From positions 1 through 64,000 of the forward strand of contig NZ_LXUF01000001.1 in the NCBI RefSeq assembly GCF_001648895.1: DNA of 64,000 nucleotides, in the 5' to 3' direction. Under the pieces are notes generated by a model. It saw only the letters and a program-made list of their open reading frames with translations. It was not told the DNA's origin and ran no database searches. The DNA comes from Methylovorus sp. MM2. Lineage in GTDB: Bacteria > Pseudomonadota > Gammaproteobacteria > Burkholderiales > Methylophilaceae. The position numbers and the translations under genes are program-made. How positions within the stretch are numbered: position 1 is the stretch's first letter; each line of letters starts with the position of its first letter. Below are positions 9,306 through 19,064 of the stretch, piece by piece.

Positions 9306-10178
9306 TTAATGCACAAATGTATTGGCGACCAAGCCTAACAATATGACGGCGCCTAACCAATTATTATGCAAGAAGGCTTTGAAACAGGAAGCACGCTCCC
9401 TGTGCCTAATCAGGAAATAATGATAGATGCTAATGGCGATCGCACCAAGCAGGCCGATGTAGTAAGGCCAATTCAATGTTAAGGTCATGCCGATATAAGT
9501 GAGTATAAACAGCATCGCCGCGTAACACAGCATGATGGCGACAACATCATAACGCCCAAACAATATCGCTGAGGATTTGATACCAATCTTCAGGTCATCC
9601 TCCCTATCAACCATCGCGTACTCGGTATCGTAGGCAATCGACCAGAATATATTGGCGACCAACATCAACCACGCAACCAAAGGCACAGTTCCTGTCAGCC
9701 CTGCATACGCCATCGGAATGCCAAAACCGAATGCAATACCAAGATAGGCTTGGGGAATAGCAAAGAATCTTTTGGTAAAAGGATAACTCGCCGCTAAGAA
9801 TAAAGCTGCAAACGAGAGTAGGATCGTCAGCTTATTAAGAAACAGCACAAACAAAAAAGCAGATAAAGATAAGACGCCAGCAAGAATCAGTGCTTCTTTC
9901 ACGCTGACTTCTTTAGTGGCTAAAGGACGCAGACTGGTGCGTTGTACCTGACCATCAAAATCACGATCAGCAATATCATTCATCACGCAACCGGCCGAGC
10001 GCATCAATATCGTCCCCATGACGAAGATACAGACGACTATCCAATTGGGATGGCCGTTACCGGCAAGCCATAATGCCCATAGCGTCGGCCAGAGCAATAG
10101 CAAGATTCCTATTGGCTTATCCAGCCGCATGAGGCGTTCGTAAGCATCCAACTTCTTTAGCAACGTTTCGAGTTTCAT
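9306..10178 (-). CDS. ubiA: 4-hydroxybenzoate octaprenyltransferase
   Basis: Membrane prenyltransferase that joins 4-hydroxybenzoate to the polyprenyl chain in ubiquinone synthesis. The two Asp-rich Mg-diphosphate motifs are NDIADRDFD (near 67) and DREDDLKIG (near 191), in a multi-helix membrane protein of 290 aa (usual length). Its start overlaps the ubiC stop by 4 bp, so supplier and user of 4-hydroxybenzoate are translationally coupled. Confidence 0.96.
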   Translation of the reverse strand: MKLETLLKKLDAYERLMRLDKPIGILLLLWPTLWALWLAGNGHPNWIVVCIFVMGTILMRSAGCVMNDIADRDFDGQVQRTSLRPLATKEVSVKEALILAGVLSLSAFLFVLFLNKLTILLSFAALFLAASYPFTKRFFAIPQAYLGIAFGFGIPMAYAGLTGTVPLVAWLMLVANIFWSIAYDTEYAMVDREDDLKIGIKSSAILFGRYDVVAIMLCYAAMLFILTYIGMTLTLNWPYYIGLLGAIAISIYHYFLIRHRERASCFKAFLHNNWLGAVILLGLVANTFVH

Positions 10179-10723
10179 AATGCTAAAACCTCCGGCAAAA
10201 ATATCTCAGTCACTAAAATAACTGCTTTATTTAATCTGAAGATCGATCGGCGTGCCCACAAGAATGATGGTACGACATCGACACTTTGGGCGACAAGCGC
10301 ATACAGATCATGATGAGGCAATAACTTTTTATATGCCAGTGGCGTACGCATGACTTTTGGGTTGGTAAATAGCGCTCCACCGAGCGGTTTATTGCCTAAT
10401 CTACCAAGCCCATGCCATCTGCCACGCATACTATTGCGCGGCAATATACTATGCGCGACGACGACTGGAGTGCCATTAGAAATAAGATGCACATCTCTTA
10501 CCAAGACTAACTTAGATTTTTTAAGGTTTAGCAAAGCCACCTCATCTTCATAAGGCTTTGCGTAGTGAACATCAATAGGTTTGACAGCAAATCTTTTCGA
10601 TGCTCGCTGCAACCGACTAGTCAAGGAACCGCCATCAATCAACCAATGATGATAATGCCCACTATTGATAGGCTTATTCAGCCATCCTGCCCGGGTAGAA
10701 GATAAGCGGTCGAGAACTTTCAA
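10175..10723 (-). CDS. ubiC: Chorismate lyase
   Basis: Splits chorismate into 4-hydroxybenzoate and pyruvate, the first committed ubiquinone step. The family pattern is visible: an N-terminal W-L segment, ARSxxP-like [15 protein letters not shown], and the C-terminal WARRSIF with EIFLPE holding the product-binding Arg and Glu. No ATG or GTG occurs in the N-terminal part. The start is TTG at 10723 (182 aa), without an obvious Shine-Dalgarno sequence. It is followed by ubiA and preceded by recG after 43 bp. A second chorismate-cleaving enzyme occurs at 42.8 kb. Confidence 0.88.
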   Translation of the reverse strand: MKVLDRLSSTRAGWLNKPINSGHYHHWLIDGGSLTSRLQRASKRFAVKPIDVHYAKPYEDEVALLNLKKSKLVLVRDVHLISNGTPVVVAHSILPRNSMRGRWHGLGRLGNKPLGGALFTNPKVMRTPLAYKKLLPHHDLYALVAQSVDVVPSFLWARRSIFRLNKAVILVTEIFLPEVLAL

Positions 10724-10766
10724 AACGTGAGATAGACAGACGGGAATTGGACGTTGAGATTCTACC

Positions 10767-12785
10767 TTAAACTTTGACTAATTCTTCTGCATGCATCAAC
10801 CATCTGGCTAAATGCTTTTCCACAGCTTGGGGATCATCACTCAGTAATCGATCAGCCAGTTTTTGCACTATCTCCAGCAAATCAGCATCGCGCTCAAGAT
10901 CAGCAATCTTCAACATCGGCACACCACTTTGCCGTACACCAAGAAATTCGCCCGGGCCACGTAACGCCAAATCTGCTTTTGCGATTTCAAAACCATCATT
11001 GGATTCATAGATGATTTTGAGGCGCGCGCGCGCGGTCTCTGAGAGAGGCTTACTTTGATATAAAAGGATGCACGCACTTTTTGCGGCACCACGCCCAACG
11101 CGCCCGCGCAATTGGTGTAACTGTGACAGCCCCATGCGCTCTGCATGCTCAATGACCATCAAGCTGGCATTGGGTACATCTACCCCGACCTCAATCACTG
11201 TCGTTGCGACCAGTAATTGAATCACACCCGCTGTGAATTCTTGCATGACAGCCTGCTTCTCGGAAGCTTTCATGCGCCCATGCACCAGCCCGACACGTAG
11301 ATCAGGAAAAGAAACCTGCAAAGTCTCATAAGTATCCATCGCCGTTTGCAGCTGCAATGCTTCGGATTCTTCAATCAGCGGGCAAACCCAATAGGCCTGG
11401 CGACCTTCCATACAGGCCTCACGGACGCGCGCAAGCACTTCTTCACGACGTTCATTAGAGACGAGCCTAGTGGCTAAGGGGCTACGGCCGGGGGGCAACT
11501 CATCGATCACCGAGACATCTAGATCAGCGTAATAGCTCATGGATAATGTTCGCGGGATAGGTGTCGCCGTCATCATAAGCTGATGCGGCTCTTTGATAGT
11601 GCCTGCCTTTTCCCCTTTTTGCCGTAACGACAAACGCTGCTGCACACCGAAACGATGTTGCTCATCGACAATAGCAAGGCCAAGTTTGGCGAATATCACC
11701 TGCTCTTGAAATAAAGCATGCGTACCGACAACTAACTTTGCTTTGCCACTCACGATGAGTTCAAGTGCGGCATCGCGTTGCTTTTTATTCTGGCTGCCGG
11801 AGAGCCACGCTACCTCAATATTTAAAGGGGATAGCCAGCTTTGCATCTTTTTATAATGCTGTTCGGCCAATATTTCTGTAGGGGCCATGATGGCGACTTG
11901 CCAGCCATTTTCAATGGCCTGCAATGCAGCCATCGCAGCAACGATGGTCTTGCCACTGCCCACATCGCCTTGCAAAAGACGTTGCATAGGATGTGACTGC
12001 TCAAGATCGCGGCCTATCTCCAACGCGACCTTTTGCTGGGCTGCGGTCAATGCGAATGGCAGACTTTTTAGTAATGCAGTGATCAACGTTCTGGAAGGCT
12101 TGAAAGCCGGAGCGCCAACGCGTCGCCGTCGCGCATGGTGCTTACGCATCGAAAGCTGCTGCGCAAGTAACTCATCAAATGCCAAACGACGCCAAGCTGG
12201 CGCAGCACGATCTTCCAAAGCATGCATATCGGCATCGGGCAAAGGATGATGTAAGGAATTCAATGCGTCTTTAAAAGAAGGTAAACCTAGTTTGGCATAT
12301 GTCGACGTCGGGAGCGTCTCATCAAGATCTCCATAACTTAATGCCCATGTAATGCATTTTCGTAAAGTACCTTGCGTTAAACCAGCCGTCGTTGGGTATA
12401 CGGGAGTCAGTGTCTGCAATACGGGCTCATCCTCCCGCACTGCCCGATATTGGGGATGCACCATCTCCCACCCAAAGAAACCACCGCGCACATCACCCAG
12501 TACGCGTAAGTGAGCGCCAACTTTTAGCGCATTGATCTGACTAGGATAAAAATGCAGAAAGCGCAGACTGATCTGGCCAGTATCATCCTGCAATCGACAG
12601 ATGAGCGCCTTACGAGGTTTATATTGGACTTCGGCTTGAATGATTTCGCCTTCGACTTGTGCCTGCTCACCACTACGTAACGCACGGATAGGGGTGATGC
12701 GCGTCTCATCGATATATCGTAAAGGCAGGTGCAGCAGCAGACCTTGTAGATGAGTGATACCCAGCTTTTGCAAGCGGGCTTGCAT
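10767..12785 (-). CDS. recG: ATP-dependent DNA helicase RecG
   Basis: Branch-migrating superfamily 2 helicase that remodels stalled forks and Holliday junctions. The N-terminal wedge domain has LLLHLPLRY, Walker A is GDVGSGKT (near 275), Walker B is DEQH in place of DEAH, and the C-terminal TRG-like tail is present (672 aa from the first ATG). In-frame codons upstream of that ATG read LADIKAITKP, which also align with the family N-terminus, so the true start is probably 24-40 bp or more upstream at a non-ATG codon (CTG at 12824 or 12815). Confidence 0.95.
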   Translation of the reverse strand: MQARLQKLGITHLQGLLLHLPLRYIDETRITPIRALRSGEQAQVEGEIIQAEVQYKPRKALICRLQDDTGQISLRFLHFYPSQINALKVGAHLRVLGDVRGGFFGWEMVHPQYRAVREDEPVLQTLTPVYPTTAGLTQGTLRKCITWALSYGDLDETLPTSTYAKLGLPSFKDALNSLHHPLPDADMHALEDRAAPAWRRLAFDELLAQQLSMRKHHARRRRVGAPAFKPSRTLITALLKSLPFALTAAQQKVALEIGRDLEQSHPMQRLLQGDVGSGKTIVAAMAALQAIENGWQVAIMAPTEILAEQHYKKMQSWLSPLNIEVAWLSGSQNKKQRDAALELIVSGKAKLVVGTHALFQEQVIFAKLGLAIVDEQHRFGVQQRLSLRQKGEKAGTIKEPHQLMMTATPIPRTLSMSYYADLDVSVIDELPPGRSPLATRLVSNERREEVLARVREACMEGRQAYWVCPLIEESEALQLQTAMDTYETLQVSFPDLRVGLVHGRMKASEKQAVMQEFTAGVIQLLVATTVIEVGVDVPNASLMVIEHAERMGLSQLHQLRGRVGRGAAKSACILLYQSKPLSETARARLKIIYESNDGFEIAKADLALRGPGEFLGVRQSGVPMLKIADLERDADLLEIVQKLADRLLSDDPQAVEKHLARWLMHAEELVKV

Positions 12786-12859
12786 GGGCTTAGTTATCGC
12801 CTTGATGTCAGCCAGCTTGCTCAGGACAGTACTATCTTGATTCGTTAGGGTCGGGATGA

Positions 12860-13237
12860 TTAAAGGACGATGACGCCATCAGCCTCGACTAAAGCACCTC
12901 TCGGCAAAGACGCAACACCCACAGCCGCGCGTGCAGGATATGGCTGAGTAAAGTATTCCGCCATGATGCTATTCACCAGCGCAAAATTAGAAAGGTCTGT
13001 TAGAAATACATTCAACTTCACCACATCGCTCAATGATCCACCAGACGCCTCAGCCACGGCTTTCAGGTTGGTAAAAACACGATGGATCTGCGCTTCTACG
13101 CCATCAACCAGCTCCATGCTGGCTGGATCAAGACCGATCTGACCAGAAAGATAAACCGTGCCATCTACTTTGACTGCTTGTGAATACGTGCCGATGGCCT
13201 TAGGTGCATGATCGGTATGGATGATCTCTTTTGCCAT
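12860..13237 (-). CDS. ridA: RidA family enamine/imine deaminase
   Basis: Hydrolyses reactive 2-aminoacrylate and related enamines released by PLP enzymes. The 125-aa YjgF/RidA fold is complete, with [21 protein letters not shown] near the N-terminus and the catalytic Arg region [19 protein letters not shown] at the C-terminus. It lies between spoT and recG, a place where related genomes also carry it. Confidence 0.93.
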   Translation of the reverse strand: MAKEIIHTDHAPKAIGTYSQAVKVDGTVYLSGQIGLDPASMELVDGVEAQIHRVFTNLKAVAEASGGSLSDVVKLNVFLTDLSNFALVNSIMAEYFTQPYPARAAVGVASLPRGALVEADGVIVL

Positions 13238-13273
13238 TTCTGTTCCTGTTAAATAATAGTAAGTCTTAAAAAA

Positions 13274-13906
13274 TTAATTACGGTTAATGGCTGCCAGTAC
13301 ATCTTGATCATGCCCGGCCAAGTGCTCATCGTACGTCGGTAGAACATCTGCGACAATCTCAAGGCTCTTCCATGGGGCCGCCGGTGTCTCACAGGCTACT
13401 TTGGGCACAAAATCAGATGTTTCCAGGATATCCATCTTATGAATATAGCGTGGGCAATTAGGAAAAGTCTCACGCACTTTCACTCGCACGACCAGTTTTG
13501 CCTCCGGCCAATTTGCAAGCAACGCATCATCAAGCGTAATTGTCGCCACACCATTGACGCGAATTCGAGCCTGACGATTAAAGTCTATAAACAAAAGGCC
13601 AACCTGGCCATTCACCAGCACATTACCCGCTGACATAAACATGCCGTTACCATCATAGATAGGAAAAGCAAGTGTGGTTTCATCCACCACTTTGACTAAC
13701 CCGACATCTCCACCTTTATATGAACAGTTGGCTTGACCTTTATCATCAACTGTCGCCAGAAAGAACATATTTTGCGCCTCAATGAAAGCTGCATCAGATG
13801 GACTGATCAAAGGCTGGATGATGCCAGCTTGCAACCGATCAGCTAGTCGCCTTGTATCGAATTTATCCTGTAATTGCCGATTACCTTCATGAAAATATTC
13901 GCTCAT
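13274..13906 (-). CDS. Pyridoxamine 5'-phosphate oxidase-fold flavoprotein
   Basis: 210 aa of the split-barrel FMN-binding (PPOX) type. The central segment FLATVDDKGQANCSYKGGDVG is typical, followed by a barrel with NVLVNGQVGLLFIDF and the RIRVNGVATI strand. It is not PdxH: the pyridoxamine-specific C-terminal block is missing. Such proteins are often FMN- or F420-dependent reductases of unknown substrate. It sits between spoT and ridA, 36 bp before ridA, and may be co-transcribed. The substrate cannot be named. Confidence 0.8.
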   Translation of the reverse strand: MSEYFHEGNRQLQDKFDTRRLADRLQAGIIQPLISPSDAAFIEAQNMFFLATVDDKGQANCSYKGGDVGLVKVVDETTLAFPIYDGNGMFMSAGNVLVNGQVGLLFIDFNRQARIRVNGVATITLDDALLANWPEAKLVVRVKVRETFPNCPRYIHKMDILETSDFVPKVACETPAAPWKSLEIVADVLPTYDEHLAGHDQDVLAAINRN

Positions 13907-13929
13907 AAAATCTCCTCTTCAATTTTTAT

Positions 13930-13948
13930 GTCGGGCTTTTTACCCGAT
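13930..13948 (-). terminator. Weak hairpin downstream of spoT
   Basis: TCGGG (13931-13935) and CCCGA (13943-13947) flank a 7-nt loop. It lies between the spoT stop and the next gene on the minus strand. The stem is short and no clear T-run follows, so it is at best a weak terminator. Confidence 0.3.
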
Positions 13949-13973
13949 CAGTCATTGTGGTCAATGCTTCTGA

Positions 13974-16193
13974 TTATTGTATTCTTTGTTCAGCGCCTGC
14001 ACCCTTCACCCGATTGATACGCACGACGTCCGGGATCTTACGCAGACGACGCATTAGTTCGGCCAGATGCGCACGATTCTCGACCTGCACCGTAAAATGC
14101 ATGTTGGTATAGCTGCTGTCATCCGACTCCATACTCACGTTATCAATATTGGAACCCGCGTCAGCGATAGCCGCTGCAATCTTCGCAAGCATGCCCCGCT
14201 GATTAGCCGCCGCAAGCTTAAGGTTGACCTTGAATAAGCGCTTACTGTCAGGATCCCACTCCACATCTAGCCATTTTTCCGGGTCGACACGGAATTTGCG
14301 GATGGCAGGGCAATCATGCGTATGAATCACAAGCCCCTTATCTTTATTGATAAATCCTAAGATCGGGTCACCCGGGATAGGACGGCAACACTGTGCGAAC
14401 TGAACCGCCATGCCTTCAGAACCACGAATGGTAATGGTGCCAAGCTGCTTATTATTTTGCTTGGCCTGACCTTCAAACGGTTCTTCACCCATCGCCAATA
14501 ACTGATGCGCCACCATCACGTTTAGGCGTTTACCAAGCCCGATGTCGGTCAAAATCTCTTCTTTATTCTTGGCGTTGTAATCGCGCAGCAGTTTCTGCCA
14601 ATGTGTATCGTTGATCGTCGCGGGATCAGCATGCAAAGCACGCACAGCCTGATTCAGCATACGCTCACCCAAGTGGGCAGACTCACTGGACTGCATCGCT
14701 TTAAGGAAATGTCGAATATGCGCACGCGCTTTACCAGAGGCGACATAGTTCAACCATGCGGGATTGGGGTGGGAATGCGCTGCGGTAATGATTTCGACAT
14801 GATCGCCATTGTGCAGCTCCGTCCTCAATGGCGCTAATTCCTGATTGATTTTCACGGCCACACAGCGATTACCGATATCGGTATGCACGGCATAGGCAAA
14901 ATCGACCGCTGTCGCGCCTTTGGGCAACGCCATGATCTTGCCTTTAGGCGTGAACACATAGACTTCATCGGGGAATAAATCCACCTTGAAATGTTCAAGG
15001 AACTCCAGTGAGTCAGCGCTCTCACTTTGTATATCCAACAAACGTTGCAGCCATTGGTGCGTCTGTTGCTGCAAAGCCGTCAGGTGGGCATCTGTGGTTT
15101 TGTAAAGCCAGTGTGCAGCAACACCTGCATCGGCGATATTGTGCATCTCGCTGCTACGTATCTGTACTTCTATTGGCGTGCCAAACGGGCCAAAAAGTGT
15201 AGTGTGCAAAGACTGATAGCCATTTGCCTTGGGGATCGCGATATAGTCCTTGAACTTACCGGGAATCGGCTTATACAATCCGTGCAAGACACCTAGCGCC
15301 AGATAACAAGTCGGCAAATCTTTCACAATGACGCGAAAGCCGTAGATGTCATAGATCTGCGAGAAAGTAACGGTCTTGCCTGTCATCTTTTTATAGATGC
15401 TATATAAGTGCTTCTCACGGCCTGTGATATCAGCATCGATATGCATCTCTTCGAGACGGTGTTTAAGTGAATCGAGAATCTTGCCGACAACTTCTTTACG
15501 GTTTCCGCGTGCAGCTAGAATAGCTTTGCTGATGACGCCATAGCGCATCGGATAGAGATACTTGAAGCTCAGATCTTCAAGCTGTTGGTAGATCGCGTTC
15601 AGACCTAATCTATTAGCGATAGGCGCATAGATCTCTAGCGTTTCTCGTGCGATCGTACGTTGTTTCTCTGGGCGCATCACATCCAGTGTGCTCATGTTAT
15701 GCAGACGATCCGCCAGCTTGACGAGAATCACACGCACATCTTGCGACATCGCAAGTAACATTTTGCGGAAATTCTCCGCTTGCGCCTGTGTGGCACTTTG
15801 GAATTCGATCTTATCAAGCTTGGAAAGGCCATCAACCAGTTCAGCCACTTGCTTGCCGAACTGCTCACTCACCTCTTGTTTGGTAACGCCAGTATCTTCT
15901 ACGACATCATGCAATAAAGCTGCGATCAAGGTCGGCACATCCATATGCAATTCAGCAAGGATGCAGGCAACAGATACAGGGTGTGTGATATAGGGTTCGC
16001 CGCTCTTACGCATTTGACCTTCATGCGCGGCAGCACTGAAACGGTAAGCTGACCAGACGAGAGCAATATCCTCGAATTTGAGATATTCCCTAAGTCGCAG
16101 CGTAAGTTGAGAGTCCTCGCTATCCGCAGGAAGCAAGGGGGGCGGGGATGGTTTTAATGATTCTGCCGAATGTTTTGCGGCTGATTTGGGCAT
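13974..16193 (-). CDS. spoT: Bifunctional (p)ppGpp synthetase/hydrolase (RSH, SpoT-type)
   Basis: Makes and degrades the alarmone (p)ppGpp. The N-terminal HD hydrolase domain keeps HDVVED (residues 95-100). The synthetase domain (about 230-370) has YGFRVIV and GKFKDYIAIPKANGYQSLHT. TGS, a conserved Cys/helical region and a C-terminal ACT domain with the NQRGMLAKIAAAIADAGSNI pattern follow. At 739 aa with an intact HD site it is SpoT/Rel-like. It follows rpoZ in the conserved gmk-rpoZ-spoT order; omega is itself part of one ppGpp site on RNA polymerase (established for E. coli). Confidence 0.96.
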   Translation of the reverse strand: MPKSAAKHSAESLKPSPPPLLPADSEDSQLTLRLREYLKFEDIALVWSAYRFSAAAHEGQMRKSGEPYITHPVSVACILAELHMDVPTLIAALLHDVVEDTGVTKQEVSEQFGKQVAELVDGLSKLDKIEFQSATQAQAENFRKMLLAMSQDVRVILVKLADRLHNMSTLDVMRPEKQRTIARETLEIYAPIANRLGLNAIYQQLEDLSFKYLYPMRYGVISKAILAARGNRKEVVGKILDSLKHRLEEMHIDADITGREKHLYSIYKKMTGKTVTFSQIYDIYGFRVIVKDLPTCYLALGVLHGLYKPIPGKFKDYIAIPKANGYQSLHTTLFGPFGTPIEVQIRSSEMHNIADAGVAAHWLYKTTDAHLTALQQQTHQWLQRLLDIQSESADSLEFLEHFKVDLFPDEVYVFTPKGKIMALPKGATAVDFAYAVHTDIGNRCVAVKINQELAPLRTELHNGDHVEIITAAHSHPNPAWLNYVASGKARAHIRHFLKAMQSSESAHLGERMLNQAVRALHADPATINDTHWQKLLRDYNAKNKEEILTDIGLGKRLNVMVAHQLLAMGEEPFEGQAKQNNKQLGTITIRGSEGMAVQFAQCCRPIPGDPILGFINKDKGLVIHTHDCPAIRKFRVDPEKWLDVEWDPDSKRLFKVNLKLAAANQRGMLAKIAAAIADAGSNIDNVSMESDDSSYTNMHFTVQVENRAHLAELMRRLRKIPDVVRINRVKGAGAEQRIQ

Positions 16194-16277
16194 AACATTT
16201 TTCTAGTCGAAAAAACAACAAAAATACCCAGCCAGAGCGACCCATGAAATAGGTAGCTTTGGCGGTGAACTTACAGC

Positions 16278-16490
16278 TTATGCATGTCCACGATTCAGTA
16301 CTTCCAATCCGACCTTGCCAGATGCGATCTCGCGCAGCGCCAATACGGTCGGCTTGTCTTTCTGACCATGTGTATTTACCAATGGTTCAGAACCATTCGC
16401 CAACTGACGTGAGCGATATGCCGCTACTAAAGTTAACTGGAAACGGTTAGGGATTTTTTCCAAACAATCATCGACTGTAATACGTGCCAT
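16278..16490 (-). CDS. rpoZ: RNA polymerase omega subunit
   Basis: Chaperones the beta-prime subunit and contributes to ppGpp site 1. The sequence opens [19 protein letters not shown] and carries [11 protein letters not shown] and [11 protein letters not shown], the family core, in 70 aa. It lies 27 bp after gmk and 84 bp before spoT on the same strand. Confidence 0.95.
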   Translation of the reverse strand: MARITVDDCLEKIPNRFQLTLVAAYRSRQLANGSEPLVNTHGQKDKPTVLALREIASGKVGLEVLNRGHA

Positions 16491-16517
16491 GAGACTTTCT
16501 CCCGAAAAACCTAATAA

Positions 16518-17129
16518 TTAAATGAGCGCATTGATAAGCGCTTGATGTCGTTCTGTCTGTGCCTGCAACTTCAGTCGTTGCGCGCGGATGATTGCGCGCA
16601 AATCGTCGAGTGCCACTTCAAAAACGTCATTGATTGTAACATAGTCAAACTCTGCCACATGGCTCATCTCATCCCTTGCGACAGCTAGCCGCTTGGCGAT
16701 CACTTCTTTGCTATCCTGACCACGATCATGTAAGCGCTGCTCAAGCGCTTCGATAGAGGGTGGCAATATGAAGATGCTAATCGCCTGTGGGTAAAGCCTG
16801 CGCACTTGCTCAGCACCCTGCCAGTCGATTTCCAGTATCAGGTCATTGCCTTGCTTCAATACACTATCCACTCTGGTTTGCGAAGTTCCATAGCGTGCGC
16901 CATGCACTTCTGCGCTTTCCAGAAAATCGCCTTCGCCCAACATTTCCAGAAATGTCGCCTCATCTACAAAGTGATAGTGTTCAGCATCGACCTCACCCGG
17001 CCTTGGTTTGCGGGTCGTATACGAGACAGATAGCTTGATCTGCGGATCTGCGGCCAGCAGTTCGCGCACCAAGCTGGTTTTACCTGCGCCTGAAGCCGCA
17101 GTAATAATAAAAAGATTGCCTGATATCAT
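16518..17129 (-). CDS. gmk: Guanylate kinase
   Basis: Phosphorylates GMP to GDP. P-loop ASGAGKTSL (residues 12-20), GMP-binding region SYTTRKPRPGEVDAEHYHFV and the ILPPS lid area are intact in 203 aa. It follows yicC by 21 bp; yicC-gmk-rpoZ-spoT is a common proteobacterial order. Confidence 0.97.
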   Translation of the reverse strand: MISGNLFIITAASGAGKTSLVRELLAADPQIKLSVSYTTRKPRPGEVDAEHYHFVDEATFLEMLGEGDFLESAEVHGARYGTSQTRVDSVLKQGNDLILEIDWQGAEQVRRLYPQAISIFILPPSIEALEQRLHDRGQDSKEVIAKRLAVARDEMSHVAEFDYVTINDVFEVALDDLRAIIRAQRLKLQAQTERHQALINALI

Positions 17130-17150
17130 TTAAATATACTTTGCCTTTAA

Positions 17151-18017
17151 CTATTCAATATTCTGTATCTGCTCGCGCATTTGCTCAATCAGTATCTTAA
17201 GCCCCATTGAAACTTGCGAGACTTCTGTAGAAACTGATTTCGAGCCTAGCGTATTTGCTTCACGGTTCAATTCCTGCATGAGGAAATCCAAACGCTTACC
17301 CGCCGCTGCATCGGCATCGAGAATGCGCTTCACTTCTTCAATGTGGGCGGTTAGGCGCGTTAGCTCTTCATCTACGTCGATACGTTGAGCGAAGATCACC
17401 AGTTCTTGTCTGATACGGTCATCGTCAATGCCTTTGATGCTATCTTGCAGCTTGGCAGTCAGCCTTTCCTGATAAGCCTTCACCTGTTGTGGTAATAAAG
17501 GTTTGACCTGCGCAACTAAGCGTTCCATCTCTGTCAGGCGTTCAAGAATGATCGCTTTCAGTTTGGCGCCTTCTCGTGAGCGGGATGCGCTCATATCTTC
17601 AAGCACTTTGCCCAAACCTTCACGTACAGAAGCTTCCAGATCCCCATCTACAGTATTTTCATTCACGATGACACCTGGCCAGCGCAGGATGTCAGCCACA
17701 CTCAAAGCGCGGCTCTCGGGGAAGTGCGCCTGTACAGTAGTTGTCATCTGAGCCAATTGTTGCAATACCAGAGGATCAAGCTCAGTCTGTTTAGCGCTAT
17801 TGGCCAAAGGGATCAGACTCATCCTGCATTCGACCTTGCCACGCCCCAGTTTAGCCGTAATCAGCTCACGCGCCAGTGGTTCAAAGCTACGGACTTTATC
17901 ATCCAGCTTCATTTGTAATTCGAGATATCGGTGATTGACTGAGCGAAGCTCTATCAATAGTAAACCAGCCGGTATTTCGTGCTCTATTGCAGAAAATCCG
18001 GTCATGCTAAAAATCAT
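17151..18017 (-). CDS. yicC: YicC family endoribonuclease
   Basis: 288 aa. It starts MIFSMTGFS, has ELRSVNHRYLE near residue 24, and ends with the conserved LIEQMREQIQNIE. The C-terminal RLDFLMQELNREANTLGSK block defines the YicC/YloC family; E. coli YicC is a ribonuclease that affects RyhB turnover (established). The start region overlaps the open frame of the divergent kinase, but the kinase's likely start is 82 bp away. Confidence 0.93.
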   Translation of the reverse strand: MIFSMTGFSAIEHEIPAGLLLIELRSVNHRYLELQMKLDDKVRSFEPLARELITAKLGRGKVECRMSLIPLANSAKQTELDPLVLQQLAQMTTTVQAHFPESRALSVADILRWPGVIVNENTVDGDLEASVREGLGKVLEDMSASRSREGAKLKAIILERLTEMERLVAQVKPLLPQQVKAYQERLTAKLQDSIKGIDDDRIRQELVIFAQRIDVDEELTRLTAHIEEVKRILDADAAAGKRLDFLMQELNREANTLGSKSVSTEVSQVSMGLKILIEQMREQIQNIE

Positions 18018-18098
18018 TTAGTTAATTCCATGTTAAATTTGACCTATGGTACCAAATTCGGCACAAATCATGCCAAAATAGACAGGCACTTACGGTCA

Positions 18099-19064
18099 AT
18101 GATGAAGATGTACAACTCGGCAAAGATAGAAGCCTCTCACAATCACGCATTACCAGCCGGACACCAACTACAAGACTATGAAATCAAAAAGGTCTTAAGC
18201 GCTGGTGGTTTTAGCTTTGTATACGTCGCACATGATAAGAACAGCCAGACCGTTGCTATCAAAGAATATCTACCGACAGCCTTAGCTCTACGCACAGAAG
18301 GCGCGATTGTAAACATTAATTCACCCGAAGCTGCTGCCAGCTTTAAACATGGCATGAAATGTTTCTTTGAAGAGGGTCGTGCCCTCGCTAACATCAATCA
18401 CCACAATATCGTGCGCGTGCTTAACTTCTTCCGCGAGAATGAGACCGTGTACATGGTCATGCAGTACGAGCGCGGCAAATCCCTGCAAGAAATCATATTA
18501 GATCGCCACACACCAATCAGTGAACACTCGGCACGCAGTATATTCAGCGAGTTACTCAATGGATTACGCGAAGTACATACCCACAAACTATTGCATCTTG
18601 ATATCAAGCCTTCAAATATCTATATCAGGCTGGATGGTTCACCTGTATTGCTGGATTTTGGTTCGGCACGTCATACGCTTTCAGATAACCAGACCTATTT
18701 ACCGCCTAGTTATACGCCTGGCTTCGCCTCACCAGAACAATATACCGACAGAAAACTGCTAGGGCCATGGAGCGACATATACAGTGTAGGTGCCAGTATC
18801 TACGCCTGTATGATGCGTGCCGCCCCCATGGCAGCAGATCTACGTGTCAAGGAAGATAAGCATATCCCTGCAAAAAAAATCGGCAAGGGTATCTATTCAG
18901 ATAAGCTATTGGATATCATTGATAGTTGCATGGCGTTGAATCACTTTGATCGACCACAAAGCGTATTTGCATTACAAAAAGCGCTAAGAGAGGATTTAGC
19001 ATCTCACGATAAAAGGTATGGCTTTTTTAATAAACTTAAGACCTACTTGAATAAACCATTATGA
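18099..19064 (+). CDS. Eukaryotic-type Ser/Thr protein kinase
   Basis: Cytoplasmic Hanks-type kinase of 321 aa. The glycine loop is LSAGGFSFVY (33-42, with Ala for the first Gly), the ATP lysine is VAIK (Lys55), the catalytic loop HLDIKPSN (near 166) and metal loop DFGSAR (near 186). The APE-like segment reads FASPEQY. There is no membrane anchor, PASTA or other sensory domain. The frame is open from 17979, but upstream residues have no kinase homology, so I take the ATG pair at 18099/18102. It overlaps the PP2C phosphatase by 4 bp, forming a writer/eraser pair; substrates are unknown. Confidence 0.88.
   Translation: MMKMYNSAKIEASHNHALPAGHQLQDYEIKKVLSAGGFSFVYVAHDKNSQTVAIKEYLPTALALRTEGAIVNINSPEAAASFKHGMKCFFEEGRALANINHHNIVRVLNFFRENETVYMVMQYERGKSLQEIILDRHTPISEHSARSIFSELLNGLREVHTHKLLHLDIKPSNIYIRLDGSPVLLDFGSARHTLSDNQTYLPPSYTPGFASPEQYTDRKLLGPWSDIYSVGASIYACMMRAAPMAADLRVKEDKHIPAKKIGKGIYSDKLLDIIDSCMALNHFDRPQSVFALQKALREDLASHDKRYGFFNKLKTYLNKPL

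Noticed and set aside
13930-13948. Hairpin after spoT as a strong terminator
   Set aside because: Only a 5-bp stem and no T-run; kept as a low-confidence feature.
17979-18098. N-terminal extension of the Ser/Thr kinase
   Set aside because: Overlaps the yicC start antisense and adds no kinase homology; a start at 18099 is more likely.
18176-18607. Antisense ORFs opposite the kinase gene
   Set aside because: Shadow frames of a conserved coding region; no independent start signals.
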